DNA from: Sphingobacteriales bacterium
GTDB lineage: Bacteria; Bacteroidota; Bacteroidia; Chitinophagales; JADIYW01
Assembly: GCA_016719635.1 (NCBI GenBank)
Contig: JADJYT010000002.1
Location: 1-64,000, forward strand
DNA length: 64,000 nucleotides
Reading direction: 5' to 3'
Of this stretch, positions 27,120-35,078 are shown piece by piece (within the stretch, counting starts at the first letter, position 1; every line of letters starts with the position of its first letter). A program made the position numbers and the translations under genes. The notes beneath the pieces were generated by a model. The model ran no database searches. It was given only the letters and a program-made list of their open reading frames with translations, and was not told the origin of the DNA.

Positions 27120-27251
27120 CACCAACAGGCGTTTGGCTCAATGGCGGGTGACGTGGTTAATTGAACATTCTACCTCGCATCAACTTTTGTGGTGTATTGA
27201 CAGTTTTGTGCTCCGAAATCCGCCACTGCGCCAAGCGCCAAAACGTTAGCG
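27120..27251 (+). other. attC 20 (last recognised)
   Basis: R'' CACCAAC, R' GTTAGCG. Arms GGCGTTTGGCTCAATGGCGG and CCGCCACTGCGCCAAGCGCC. Related to attC 16. Cassette 20 starts GTTGGTGGC and ends GCCACCAAC. Confidence 0.92.
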
Positions 27252-27317
27252 GTCATGCTATGGCGACAGTGCAAACTTGAAACTAAGTGACAAAAAATAG
27301 ACATATATTTACATGCA

Positions 27318-28487
27318 ATGACAACAACGATAATCATAACATTTTGCATTCTTCTGCTCATTGCTTATGTGTTTGACCTGACATCATCCAAAACAAAAAT
27401 ACCTTCCGTCATTCTATTGTTGCTTTTAGGATGGGCGGGCAGACAGCTGACCACATTGCTTGCTATTCATCTTCCTGACTTTTCTCCCGTTCTTCCGGTA
27501 TTGGGCACCGTTGGACTTATTCTGATTGTACTGGAAGGTTCATTAGAACTTGAACTCAACAAATCCAAGTTCGGACTAATCAGAAAATCATTTTTAGGAG
27601 CTTTAATTCCAATGATCGCTTTGGCATTTCTGCTTGCATTTTCTTTCAGGCATTTCGGCCACTTCGGACTGAAAGACAGTTTGACAAATGCTATTCCGTT
27701 TTGTGTAATCAGCAGTGCCATTGCAATCCCAAGCGTCAGAAATCTTTCATCTCAAAGCAAAGAGTTTGTGATTTATGAGAGCAGCTTGTCCGATATTTTA
27801 GGCGTGCTTGTTTTTAATTTTCTTGCTCTTAATGAAACCATTGATAAATATTCATTTGCAAATTTTGCTTTGCAGCTTCTCATCATCATGGCTGTCTCCT
27901 TCGTTGCGACCATCGGACTTTCATATCTGCTAAGTAAAATTGAACACCACATCAAGTTTGTTCCGATAATTTTACTTGTAGTACTAATTTATGCAGTTTC
28001 CAAAATCTATCACCTGCCGGGACTGATATTTATCTTACTCTTTGGCTTATTCATCGGAAACCTTGATGAGTTGAAACAATTTAAGTGGATTGAAAAATTC
28101 AGACCAGACGAATTAAACAAAGAGGTTAATAAATTCAAAGAGCTGACCACCGAAGGAGCATTTTTAATAAGAGCATTATTCTTTTTACTTTTTGGCTACT
28201 TAATTGAAACAAGTGAAGTCCTGAACGCTGACACTTTTTTGTGGGCTTTAGGTATTGTATTTTTCATCTTCGCCTTTCGGACAATTCAGCTTAAACTGTC
28301 TAAACTTCCGTTACAACCTTTATTGTTTGTTGCACCCAGAGGGCTTATTACGATTTTACTTTTTCTTTCTATTGAACCGAACCATACTATTTCTCTCGTT
28401 AATAAGTCTCTAATTATTCAGGTAATCATTCTGACTGCATTAGTCATGATGTCTGGCTTAATGGCAAACAAATCCCAAAAAAAATAA
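27318..28487 (+). CDS. Cation:proton antiporter
   Basis: 389 residues with about 11-12 hydrophobic helices and almost no soluble part, as in CPA-type Na+/H+ (or K+/H+) exchangers that keep ion balance across the inner membrane. Visible landmarks are GLILIVLEGSLELEL (helix with an acidic residue), VISSAIAIPSVRNLS and ESSLSDILGVLVFNF (acidic pair in the ion path), and FVAPRGLITILLFL near the end. The regulatory C-terminal domain found in KefB-type proteins is absent. It begins 67 bases after attC 20's R' box, but no attC follows it. It is either the terminal fixed cassette or the first chromosomal gene. Its base composition is between that of the cassettes and the following genes. Confidence 0.82.
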   Translation: MTTTIIITFCILLLIAYVFDLTSSKTKIPSVILLLLLGWAGRQLTTLLAIHLPDFSPVLPVLGTVGLILIVLEGSLELELNKSKFGLIRKSFLGALIPMIALAFLLAFSFRHFGHFGLKDSLTNAIPFCVISSAIAIPSVRNLSSQSKEFVIYESSLSDILGVLVFNFLALNETIDKYSFANFALQLLIIMAVSFVATIGLSYLLSKIEHHIKFVPIILLVVLIYAVSKIYHLPGLIFILLFGLFIGNLDELKQFKWIEKFRPDELNKEVNKFKELTTEGAFLIRALFFLLFGYLIETSEVLNADTFLWALGIVFFIFAFRTIQLKLSKLPLQPLLFVAPRGLITILLFLSIEPNHTISLVNKSLIIQVIILTALVMMSGLMANKSQKK

Positions 28488-28885
28488 TTGATAATCCGCA
28501 ATTATTCCTGTGCATGGCAGAAATCCTGCCTGCCGCTGCTATGCACGCGCCATTACGCACCTCCGAAACGTCAGTAATTATTTTTGCTACGCAAAAAACC
28601 CCATCCGCTTCTTCTCCTTTAACGAGTCCTTTTTCAAAGTCCTCTAACAAATGCTCTGTCCTCCTTTTCGTTTCAGAAGGAATCCACGACACAGGATTAA
28701 AAAATACCCCCATACCGGTCTTAACGTCCCGCTGAGACCTGAATCAGGGAAGCATCTCGCTTCAATGAAGATGAAGACACATAGACCGGCAATGGGCTGC
28801 CGTGGCTCCAAATGCAACAATTCTATAATTTATTATCAGTTGTTTCTTTGCAATTATGTGATAACTTTGTTTAAATTCCGAATTT
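28483..28885. other. Array/chromosome junction: hairpins, no convincing gene
   Basis: A perfect 8-bp inverted repeat (AATAATTG 28483-28490, CAATTATT 28499-28506) overlaps the antiporter stop. Next comes an imperfect hairpin (GTGCATGGCAG 28510-28520, CTGCTATGCAC 28536-28546). The rest of this ~400-bp stretch holds short open frames on both strands without family resemblance. The next gene's promoter is at its right end. No R'' box matching GACCGCTAAC, as expected if the antiporter were a normal cassette, was found. Confidence 0.5.
28840..28869 (+). promoter_or_regulatory. Bacteroidota-type promoter
   Basis: TTG at 28840-28842 is followed by 19 bases and TAACTTTG at 28862-28869. This matches the Bacteroidota sigma-ABfr consensus (-33 TTG, -7 TAnnTTTG). 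It lies 16 bases before the start of the alkyl-DHAP-synthase-like gene. Confidence 0.65.
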
Positions 28886-30541
28886 ATGAAACGCGACTGG
28901 TGGAAATGGGGCGACCCGAAAGAAATTAAGCATATCAACGACTACCCCAAGCTGAAAACCATGGTGGAAGAACGCTGGAAAACACATCTCCGAGAAGATT
29001 TTTTTCCGCCTAAAAAGTTTGAACTGCCGCAGCTTTCCGATAAGAAAAAGGAACAGGTTAAAGACACCTTCGCCACCATCCATCCAAAGAAGATTTCGTT
29101 CAGCGATGATGACCGCCTGTTCGTATCGCTCGGAAAAAGCTACTACGATGTCATCCGCATCTTCAACGGCGGCGGTTTCGTTTCGCCGGATGTCGTCATC
29201 ACCCCCACCTCGCACGAGGAGATACAATATATACTGACTCAGGCGAATGCGAACAACGTACTGATTATGCCGTTCGGCGGCGGCACCAATGTGGTGGGCG
29301 CGCTTTCCATGGATAATCTCTCCGCGCGTCCGGAAACCAGATGCACCCTGGATTTACGGAACTATAAAAAACTGCTGAAGATAGACGACGAACACCTGAC
29401 GGCTACCTTTGAATCAGGTATTTTCGGCCCGGAGCTTGAAAAGATTTTAAATAACAAAGGCTATACGCTCGGGCATTTCCCGCAGTCGTTTGAATACTCC
29501 ACCCTGGGTGGCTGGATAGTGACGCGCGGAGCCGGACAGGAATCCACTTACTACGGCAAGATGGAAGACCTGGTGGAGCATATCAAAGTGGCCACTCCCG
29601 TCGGCACGCTGGAAAGCAACCCGTTCACCCACGACGCATCGGGTATCAACGTGCTGCCGTTTTTTATCGGCAGCGAAGGTACGCTGGGCGTGGTGACGGA
29701 GGTGACCGTCAAAATAAAAAAACTGCCCAAAAACTACCGATGGGTGGTGGGCCTGTTCCCCGCTTTTCAGGATGGCACCAACTACCTGAAAGCGCTGGCA
29801 CAGGCGGGTGTAAAACCTTCCGTGGTTCGGCTGTCGGATGCCAATGAGACGAATCTTTTTTCCAAGATGGCTTCTTCCGAAGAACATCCGGGACTGCTGA
29901 ATGACTTGAAGAAAGAGGCGCAGAAACTGTTTCTGCAATGGAAGAATCTGTCAGAGCCATGTGTATTGATCATGCGGTTTCCGCAGGCGGAAATCAGCGT
30001 TTCGTCTCAATTGATTTATGCAAAAGACCTGGTGGCTAAACATAAAGGGATGCTAGCTCCCACCACCATCGGCGACAAGTGGGCGGACAATCGGTTTAAA
30101 CTGCCCTATCTTCGGGATACCCTGGTGGAGCACTCCATTTATATTGACACGATGGAAACGCTGGTTCATTGGAAAGATGTCCAGAAATTACATCAGGCAC
30201 TGACGCGGGAGTTACATAAATCTCCGGCATTCCATAAAAATAAAGGCATTTTCCTGGCACATATCTCGCACATCTATCCGAATGCGGCGTGTATGTATTT
30301 CACACTCATCACACCGATGCAGAGAGGCAGGGAAATCGAGCAGTGGCAGGATATCAAGGATCTGGTGACAAATACGATTGTGCAGCATAACGGCTCCATT
30401 TCCCATCACCACAGCATAGGCCTGGATCATCAGAAATGGTATAAAAAGTATACGGATAAACTGGCGCTGGACGTTCTGAGAGCCGTCAAAAACAAGCTTG
30501 ACCCGAAAGGCATCATGAATCCGGGGAAATTATATAGTTAA
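28886..30541 (+). CDS. Alkyl-dihydroxyacetonephosphate synthase-like FAD oxidase
   Basis: 551 residues. The FAD-binding PCMH-type domain has PDVVITPTSHEEIQYIL, MPFGGGTNVVGAL and FIGSEGTLGVVTEV. Near the C-terminus NGSISHHHSIGLDHQKW carries the His triplet characteristic of alkyl-DHAP synthase (AGPS), then LDPKGIMNPGKLYS. AGPS swaps the acyl chain of acyl-DHAP for a fatty alcohol, forming the ether bond of ether lipids. The start MKRDWWKWGDP is also typical of AGPS. The next two genes, glycerol-3-phosphate dehydrogenase and a lipid kinase, fit a glycerophospholipid context. Other FAD oxidases (glycolate-oxidase type) are less likely because of the HHH motif. Confidence 0.82.
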   Translation: MKRDWWKWGDPKEIKHINDYPKLKTMVEERWKTHLREDFFPPKKFELPQLSDKKKEQVKDTFATIHPKKISFSDDDRLFVSLGKSYYDVIRIFNGGGFVSPDVVITPTSHEEIQYILTQANANNVLIMPFGGGTNVVGALSMDNLSARPETRCTLDLRNYKKLLKIDDEHLTATFESGIFGPELEKILNNKGYTLGHFPQSFEYSTLGGWIVTRGAGQESTYYGKMEDLVEHIKVATPVGTLESNPFTHDASGINVLPFFIGSEGTLGVVTEVTVKIKKLPKNYRWVVGLFPAFQDGTNYLKALAQAGVKPSVVRLSDANETNLFSKMASSEEHPGLLNDLKKEAQKLFLQWKNLSEPCVLIMRFPQAEISVSSQLIYAKDLVAKHKGMLAPTTIGDKWADNRFKLPYLRDTLVEHSIYIDTMETLVHWKDVQKLHQALTRELHKSPAFHKNKGIFLAHISHIYPNAACMYFTLITPMQRGREIEQWQDIKDLVTNTIVQHNGSISHHHSIGLDHQKWYKKYTDKLALDVLRAVKNKLDPKGIMNPGKLYS

Positions 30542-30569
30542 ATAATCATGATTGACACGGCAGATAATT

Positions 30570-30686
30570 ACACCTCCCTTAATCCCTCCATGTGGAGGGG
30601 GGATTCGGACTGTGCAAACATTAGTATTATCCGGACAAATACTACGGTCCGCCTCTCCCCTCTTACAGAGGGGATATGGGGTGTGT
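30570..30686. repeat. Inverted pair of REP-like elements
   Basis: A unit at about 30570-30609 (ACACCTCCC ... CCCTCCATGTGGAGGG ... ATTCGGAC) is repeated in inverse orientation at 30647-30686 (GTCCGCC ... CCCCTCTTACAGAGGGG ... GGGGTGTGT), with AGTATT / AATACT between. Similar short palindromic intergenic repeats are common in Bacteroidota. An ATG at 30676 falls inside it, which argues against that start for glpD. Confidence 0.65.
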
Positions 30687-30702
30687 CATTAAACCATACC
30701 AA

Positions 30703-32256
30703 ATGAACCGAACGTACAACATACAAAAAGCCACCACAGAATTATTCGACATCGTCGTGATTGGGGGTGGCATCACCGGAGCGGGCATCGCCCTGACAGC
30801 GGCACGCAAAGGCTGGAAGACATTGATTATCGATAAACACGACTTTGCCTATGGAACGAGTTCGCGCTCTGCCAAGATGATTCACGGCGGATTGCGCTAT
30901 CTGCAGAACCTGCAGATAAAACTGGTGCGGGAAGCCCTGCACGAACGGGAGCATCTGCTGAAGGAATATCCGCACCTGGTAAAACCACAGCCATTTTTTA
31001 TGCCTATCTATAAATCCAGGTTAAGCAAAATAAAGCTGGGGATAGGCCTTTCCGGTTATGACTACCTGACCGGGGAGAGCAGTATGCCGAAACATGCGGA
31101 AATAGATATGGAAGAGGTGAAAGAGCGTTTTCCGCAGTTGAAAACAGATGCCATGGTGGGCGGGTTTGTCTATTACGATGCCAAAACCAATGACGCCCGC
31201 CTCACCAATGATGTGATTCAGGAAGCCTGTGATATCGGTGCCATCGCCTTAAACTATTTTGAGCTTATCCATTTCCAGGCTGTCAGCAACAGGGTAAAAT
31301 CGATTAGCTGCGAGGATAAGATTTCCGGCAAAACGTTTACCATCCAGTCAAAGGTATTTATCTCCGCTACCGGAATCTGGACGGATGAGGTGCTCAAAAA
31401 ATTCGATTCTAACGATACGAAAAAATACATGATGCCCAGCAAAGGGGTTCACCTGATCGTATCCGCCGATCATTTCCCGAAGGACTGTGTGATGCTCTTT
31501 CCGACTTCAAATGGTGACGGACGCATGATATGGTGCATGCCGTGGGACGACAATCTGAGTGTGGTGGGAACGACCGATACGGATTATGCGGAAGGGAATG
31601 ACGAGATTGCGATTGAAGCCGATGAGATAAAATACATATTAGACAGTGTTAATGCCCAGCTGAAAGACAAACTACCGACAAAGGAGGATATACTGAGTGT
31701 CTATGCCGGTATCAGACCCTTGCTGAACGACCGGGATGAAACTAAAAAAAGCAACCAGCGTTCGAGGGATTATCAGATATGGTGGAACAATGACAACATG
31801 CTGACCATCTCCGGTGGTAAACTGACCTCGTTTCTGTCCATGGCGGAAAACTGCATTAAAACCATAGAGGAAAAATACAAGATCCAATCCATTGAAAACG
31901 ATGATATAAAGATAAGTACGCTGATTGATACCTATAAACACCGGTACGGCATAAAAAATGCGACGTTAATCGCGAACATTGCACAGGAGAATCTTGACCT
32001 CACCCGGAATTTTACAAATTACCCGTATTGCCCTGCTGAAATCATATTTTCTATCCGTCATCAGAATGCGCAGAAAATGGATGATATCCTGACCCGCCGT
32101 ACCCTCATTTCTTATCAAATGAAAGATTTTGAGGAAGAATTGGTACAATCCGTTGCAAAAATCATGGCAAAAGAGCTAAATTGGTCTTCTGAACAAATTA
32201 GTGAAGAAATTAATTTGTTCAGACATTCATGGGAGCTTATGCATTCGTGGAAATAA
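30703..32256 (+). CDS. glpD: Aerobic glycerol-3-phosphate dehydrogenase
   Basis: About 517 residues from ATG at 30703 (MNRTYNIQKATTELFD). Oxidises sn-glycerol-3-phosphate to dihydroxyacetone phosphate at the inner membrane, passing electrons to quinone. Landmarks: IVVIGGGITGAGIALTAA (FAD dinucleotide loop), SSRSAKMIHGGLRYLQ, YYDAKTNDARLT, MLFPTSNGDGRMIWCMPW, VYAGIRPLL and SGGKLTSF; the C-terminal DAO_C helices are present. It follows the AGPS-like gene on the same strand. Its product DHAP is the backbone acylated and used by AGPS, so the two could share a pathway. Confidence 0.92.
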   Translation: MNRTYNIQKATTELFDIVVIGGGITGAGIALTAARKGWKTLIIDKHDFAYGTSSRSAKMIHGGLRYLQNLQIKLVREALHEREHLLKEYPHLVKPQPFFMPIYKSRLSKIKLGIGLSGYDYLTGESSMPKHAEIDMEEVKERFPQLKTDAMVGGFVYYDAKTNDARLTNDVIQEACDIGAIALNYFELIHFQAVSNRVKSISCEDKISGKTFTIQSKVFISATGIWTDEVLKKFDSNDTKKYMMPSKGVHLIVSADHFPKDCVMLFPTSNGDGRMIWCMPWDDNLSVVGTTDTDYAEGNDEIAIEADEIKYILDSVNAQLKDKLPTKEDILSVYAGIRPLLNDRDETKKSNQRSRDYQIWWNNDNMLTISGGKLTSFLSMAENCIKTIEEKYKIQSIENDDIKISTLIDTYKHRYGIKNATLIANIAQENLDLTRNFTNYPYCPAEIIFSIRHQNAQKMDDILTRRTLISYQMKDFEEELVQSVAKIMAKELNWSSEQISEEINLFRHSWELMHSWK

Positions 32257-32323
32257 AATGTTAGAAGGTAACAATGAACGGGCACCTTTTTAGCTTTCAA
32301 CAACCAACCTATAACTCAGTACT

Positions 32324-33271
32324 ATGAAACTTGCCTTTTTAATCAACGGAACAGCAAGGAAACTTGAGCTCCTGACCAAAAGCATTGAGTCTGTATTCAA
32401 AGAACATCATCCGAAATTATTCATCTCCGAAAAAGCAGGACACATTACACAGCTGGCGCAAACTGCAATCTCCCGTGGGTATGATACCATTGTCATTTGT
32501 GGTGGTGACGGTACGCTGAATGAAGGTATCAACGGTATCATTCAATCGTTTAAAACCGGACTCGGAGACTCTTATGATTCATTTAACTGGGAAAATATCA
32601 GCAGGATAAGGATTGGGGTGCTTCCTTCCGGAAGCGGGAATGATTTTTCCAAAACCGTTCATGTCACCAAAGAAATCAATTACCTGAAAAACTTAATCGA
32701 CAAGAACCGTTCTCAGCTGATTGACATTGGCTGGGTCTCTTATTTCAAGACGGAGAAAGAGCCTGCTCACCGTTTCTTCATCAATATCACGGACGTTGGT
32801 ATGGGCGGTGAAACGGTACTGAAACTGCAACGGAGCAAAATCCCGATGCTGGGTCCGGATATCAATTATTTCTGGGCGATCACATCCACGTTGGCCACGT
32901 ATGAAAAAGTGCAGATACGGGCCATCGGTGATAATTTCCAATGGGAAGGCAAAGCCATCAACTTTGTCATTGCGAACGGGAAATATTTCGGCAACGGATT
33001 AGGCGTAGCGCCGGATGCATCCGTTACAGACGGGAAGTTTGACATTGTCATTATCGGTGATGTCACCATGATGGATTATTTCAAGAACCTGGGAACCGTA
33101 AAGAAATGCCGGAAAGTGGTTCATCCCGAAGTGCATTACCATCAAATGGAACGGGTAACGATAGAATCCATGGAGTCCAGAAAGATATCCATTGATATGG
33201 ATGGCGAATTCATCGGCTATGCACCGATGACTCTAGTCAACCTGCACCAAAAGATTAATTTCATCTTTTAA
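32324..33271 (+). CDS. Diacylglycerol kinase family lipid kinase
   Basis: 315 residues. The catalytic N-terminus has DTIVICGGDGTLNEGINGI (nucleotide-binding GGDGT) and IGVLPSGSGNDFSKT. The C-terminal sandwich has INFVIANGKYFGNGLGVAPDASVTDGKFDIVII, as in the LCB5/YegS family. It phosphorylates a lipid hydroxyl, probably diacylglycerol, at the membrane. It sits 67 bases after glpD on the same strand and ends just before a strong terminator. Confidence 0.88.
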   Translation: MKLAFLINGTARKLELLTKSIESVFKEHHPKLFISEKAGHITQLAQTAISRGYDTIVICGGDGTLNEGINGIIQSFKTGLGDSYDSFNWENISRIRIGVLPSGSGNDFSKTVHVTKEINYLKNLIDKNRSQLIDIGWVSYFKTEKEPAHRFFINITDVGMGGETVLKLQRSKIPMLGPDINYFWAITSTLATYEKVQIRAIGDNFQWEGKAINFVIANGKYFGNGLGVAPDASVTDGKFDIVIIGDVTMMDYFKNLGTVKKCRKVVHPEVHYHQMERVTIESMESRKISIDMDGEFIGYAPMTLVNLHQKINFIF

Positions 33272-33289
33272 TTAAAAATAAGGCTATAA

Positions 33290-33318
33290 AAAAAGCTCCG
33301 TGACACACGGAGCTTTTT
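33290..33318. terminator. Bidirectional hairpin terminator
   Basis: AAAAAGCTCCG, a 7-base loop, then CGGAGCTTTTT. A-run on the left and T-run on the right suit both converging genes. Confidence 0.85.
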
Positions 33319-33339
33319 GATTTTATATCGGTAGTTCGA

Positions 33340-34350
33340 TTACCATTTAGGGCAATTGAATTTATGGTGATAAGGGTTACGTTTACCGCAGCTGCCGAAA
33401 CCTAATCGTTTACCGGATGGTCCTAATGTAAAGGAAAAAGTAAGTTGCAGGTGTAAAAACTGGTCATTATCCTTATGGTCCCCTCTTTGCTGACCGATAC
33501 CGGCCGGCAATAAGTTTCCAGTGGTCAAATCTCTTTGTCCTTCAACAAAATTAAAATTATTATCAGGATAATGGCCGGTATTTGATCTGTTCTGTAAAAT
33601 CTGTGCTTCAGGTGACAGCAAGGAAATATCCTGAGGATCAATATAGTTACCGCTGACATCATCCAGGTAGTCTGTAAATGTCTGGTGATACCATCCTTCC
33701 AAAGCAATGGAAAATTTTTCTGTAACATTATATTTAATCCCCACCAAAGCAATCAGGTCAAACTGAAAATTTCCGTATGGTTTTTTGTACCCGATAAACT
33801 GTCCTTCCGTTCCCAGCGGTTTCAGGTATACTTTTTTCCCATTCAGTTTGGTATAAGAATTAAACCAAAAGAATCCAAGCCCTCCCCCGATATAAGGTGC
33901 CCATCTGTCTTTTGAACCTCTCGCCTCATCGTGCATGTACTTTTTCAGGTTAATCTCCGCTATCGCCTGGAATTCCACCATGTGGGTGGAAAAATTCAGA
34001 TTTCTTCTGGCTCTGTACCAACTGTCTGTCACATTGGGCGGCGGATTACCGTCCGTATGGTTATCATCCGCTGAAATCATCCCGTACATCAGATTAGCTC
34101 TGACAGCAAAAAACTTATTGACGTTGTATCGGTAGAATGCAGAAATAAAGAAACGGGTAGCTTCAAAATCCAAATCACGTAAAAACGGCGAACCTATCTT
34201 TTTAGCCCCTCCTAAATCTGTCAAAGCAAAACTGGGTCCTACCGAAAAACCAACATCATGCCCGCTTCCTTCCGTATCAGCAGCTTCAAGAACATGACAT
34301 CCGGTTGTTATAAACAGAACTGTTAAGAGTGTATAGATGATTTTCTTCAT
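33340..34350 (-). CDS. Outer-membrane beta-barrel protein (DUF6089-like)
   Basis: 336 residues. The N-terminal MKKIIYTLLTVLFITTGCHVLEA is a signal peptide with a possible lipobox (TTGC). The body shows alternating strands typical of Bacteroidota barrels: FFAVRANLMYGMIS, WAPYIGGGLGFFWFN, KVYLKPLGTEGQ, FDLIALVGIKYNVTEKFSIALEGWYHQTFTDYLDDV and LQLTFSFTLG. The 'YLKPLGTEGQ' and 'DYLDDVSGNY' stretches are like the DUF6089 family, whose role is unknown. It ends in a short Cys-containing tail (CGKRNPYHHKFNCPKW), which is unusual for a barrel. Confidence 0.75.
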   Translation of the reverse strand: MKKIIYTLLTVLFITTGCHVLEAADTEGSGHDVGFSVGPSFALTDLGGAKKIGSPFLRDLDFEATRFFISAFYRYNVNKFFAVRANLMYGMISADDNHTDGNPPPNVTDSWYRARRNLNFSTHMVEFQAIAEINLKKYMHDEARGSKDRWAPYIGGGLGFFWFNSYTKLNGKKVYLKPLGTEGQFIGYKKPYGNFQFDLIALVGIKYNVTEKFSIALEGWYHQTFTDYLDDVSGNYIDPQDISLLSPEAQILQNRSNTGHYPDNNFNFVEGQRDLTTGNLLPAGIGQQRGDHKDNDQFLHLQLTFSFTLGPSGKRLGFGSCGKRNPYHHKFNCPKW

Positions 34351-34392
34351 CAGGATTGTGTTATATTAATCGATAAAGTTACCAAATTAATT

Positions 34393-35028
34393 TTATTTTT
34401 CCATTGATTTTCTGCCCACTTTTGAACAAATAATGCAATTTGCGGAATTATGGCCTCTTGCGGTGCAATATTCCCGTCCGTAATATATTATCTGTAAATG
34501 TAATATGTTCCATAAATGTTCCGGAAAAATTCTTTTTAAATCTTTTTCTGTTTGTTCTACATTTTTGCCGGAACTCAGATTCCATCGGTATGCCAGACGG
34601 TGGATATGCGTATCAACAGGGAAAGCGGAAAACCCGAATGCCTGACTCATCACCACACTGGCTGTCTTATGTCCCACCCCCGGCAGTTCTTCTAATTGAG
34701 TAAACGTATTCGGAACGTTTCCATTATATTTTTTAACTAAAATCTTTGACAAATCTGAAATCGCCTGGGATTTTCGCGGTGACAAACCGCAGGGACGGAT
34801 AATTTCCTTAATCTTTTCTACCGGAACCTTCGCCATTTCAAACGGATCATCTGCTAATGCAAACAAATGAGGAGTAACTTTATTCACCCGTTCATCGGTG
34901 CATTGTGCAGATAACAAAACGGCTATCAGTAATGTGTATGCATCTTTATGATGCAACGGAATGGGAGGATTGGGATACAATTTATTCAGCGTACCGACAA
35001 TAAATGATGCTTTTTCTTTTTTAGTCAC
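34393..35028 (-). CDS. nth: Endonuclease III
   Basis: 211 residues. A bifunctional DNA glycosylase/AP lyase that removes oxidised pyrimidines in base excision repair. The helix-hairpin-helix LEELPGVGHKTASVV contains the catalytic Lys, and FPVDTHIHRLAYR the catalytic Asp. The C-terminal cluster region reads CTARGHNSANCIICSK, giving only three of the four Cys that hold [4Fe-4S] in the E. coli enzyme, with different spacing. The cluster may therefore be missing or differently bound. Confidence 0.92.
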   Translation of the reverse strand: MTKKEKASFIVGTLNKLYPNPPIPLHHKDAYTLLIAVLLSAQCTDERVNKVTPHLFALADDPFEMAKVPVEKIKEIIRPCGLSPRKSQAISDLSKILVKKYNGNVPNTFTQLEELPGVGHKTASVVMSQAFGFSAFPVDTHIHRLAYRWNLSSGKNVEQTEKDLKRIFPEHLWNILHLQIIYYGREYCTARGHNSANCIICSKVGRKSMEK

Positions 35029-35078
35029 TGTGCTAAAATAAAACGAATAATGTTACATTCGCAATTATTAATTCCACA

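Larger units (their letters stand above)
1..27251 (+). mobile_element. Integron gene-cassette array (20 attC sites)
   Basis: A run of + strand genes, each followed by an imperfect inverted-repeat site of about 130 bp that begins with a YAAC box and ends with a GTTR box. This is the R''/R' layout of integron attC sites. Cassette limits (T of one GTT to G of the next) are about 581, 1585, 2214, 3198, 4825, 5369, 6117, 6888, 9919, 10684, 11262, 11902, 14532, 15557, 18608, 19157, 21091, 24283, 24935 and 27246. The first 9-10 bases of each complete cassette are the reverse complement of the bases ending in its R'' box. The integrase and attI are not in the window. From the orientation they should lie to the left, making the right end the oldest. 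The uniform site length resembles sedentary chromosomal integrons rather than mobile class 1 integrons. Confidence 0.9.

Noticed and set aside
457..27251. Regularly spaced similar repeats as a CRISPR array
   Set aside because: Repeats are about 130 bp imperfect palindromes 0.5-3 kb apart with genes between them; no short identical repeats with 30-bp spacers and no cas genes.
457..27251. Repeats as ends of IS200/IS605-like or MITE elements
   Set aside because: Every site has the YAAC / GTTR pair with pairing arms, all in one orientation, and cassette ends match each other rather than a transposase target; no transposase gene seen.
28444..28713. - strand frame after the antiporter as a gene
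   Set aside because: Overlaps the antiporter end and the hairpins, no recognisable domain, no promoter; likely chance.
29447..29973. Long - strand frames inside the AGPS-like gene
   Set aside because: Shadow frames of a G/C-richer real gene with a clear domain structure on the + strand.
30676..30702. ATG at 30676 as the glpD start
   Set aside because: Inside the REP-like inverted repeat; the ATG at 30703 gives the normal N-terminus.
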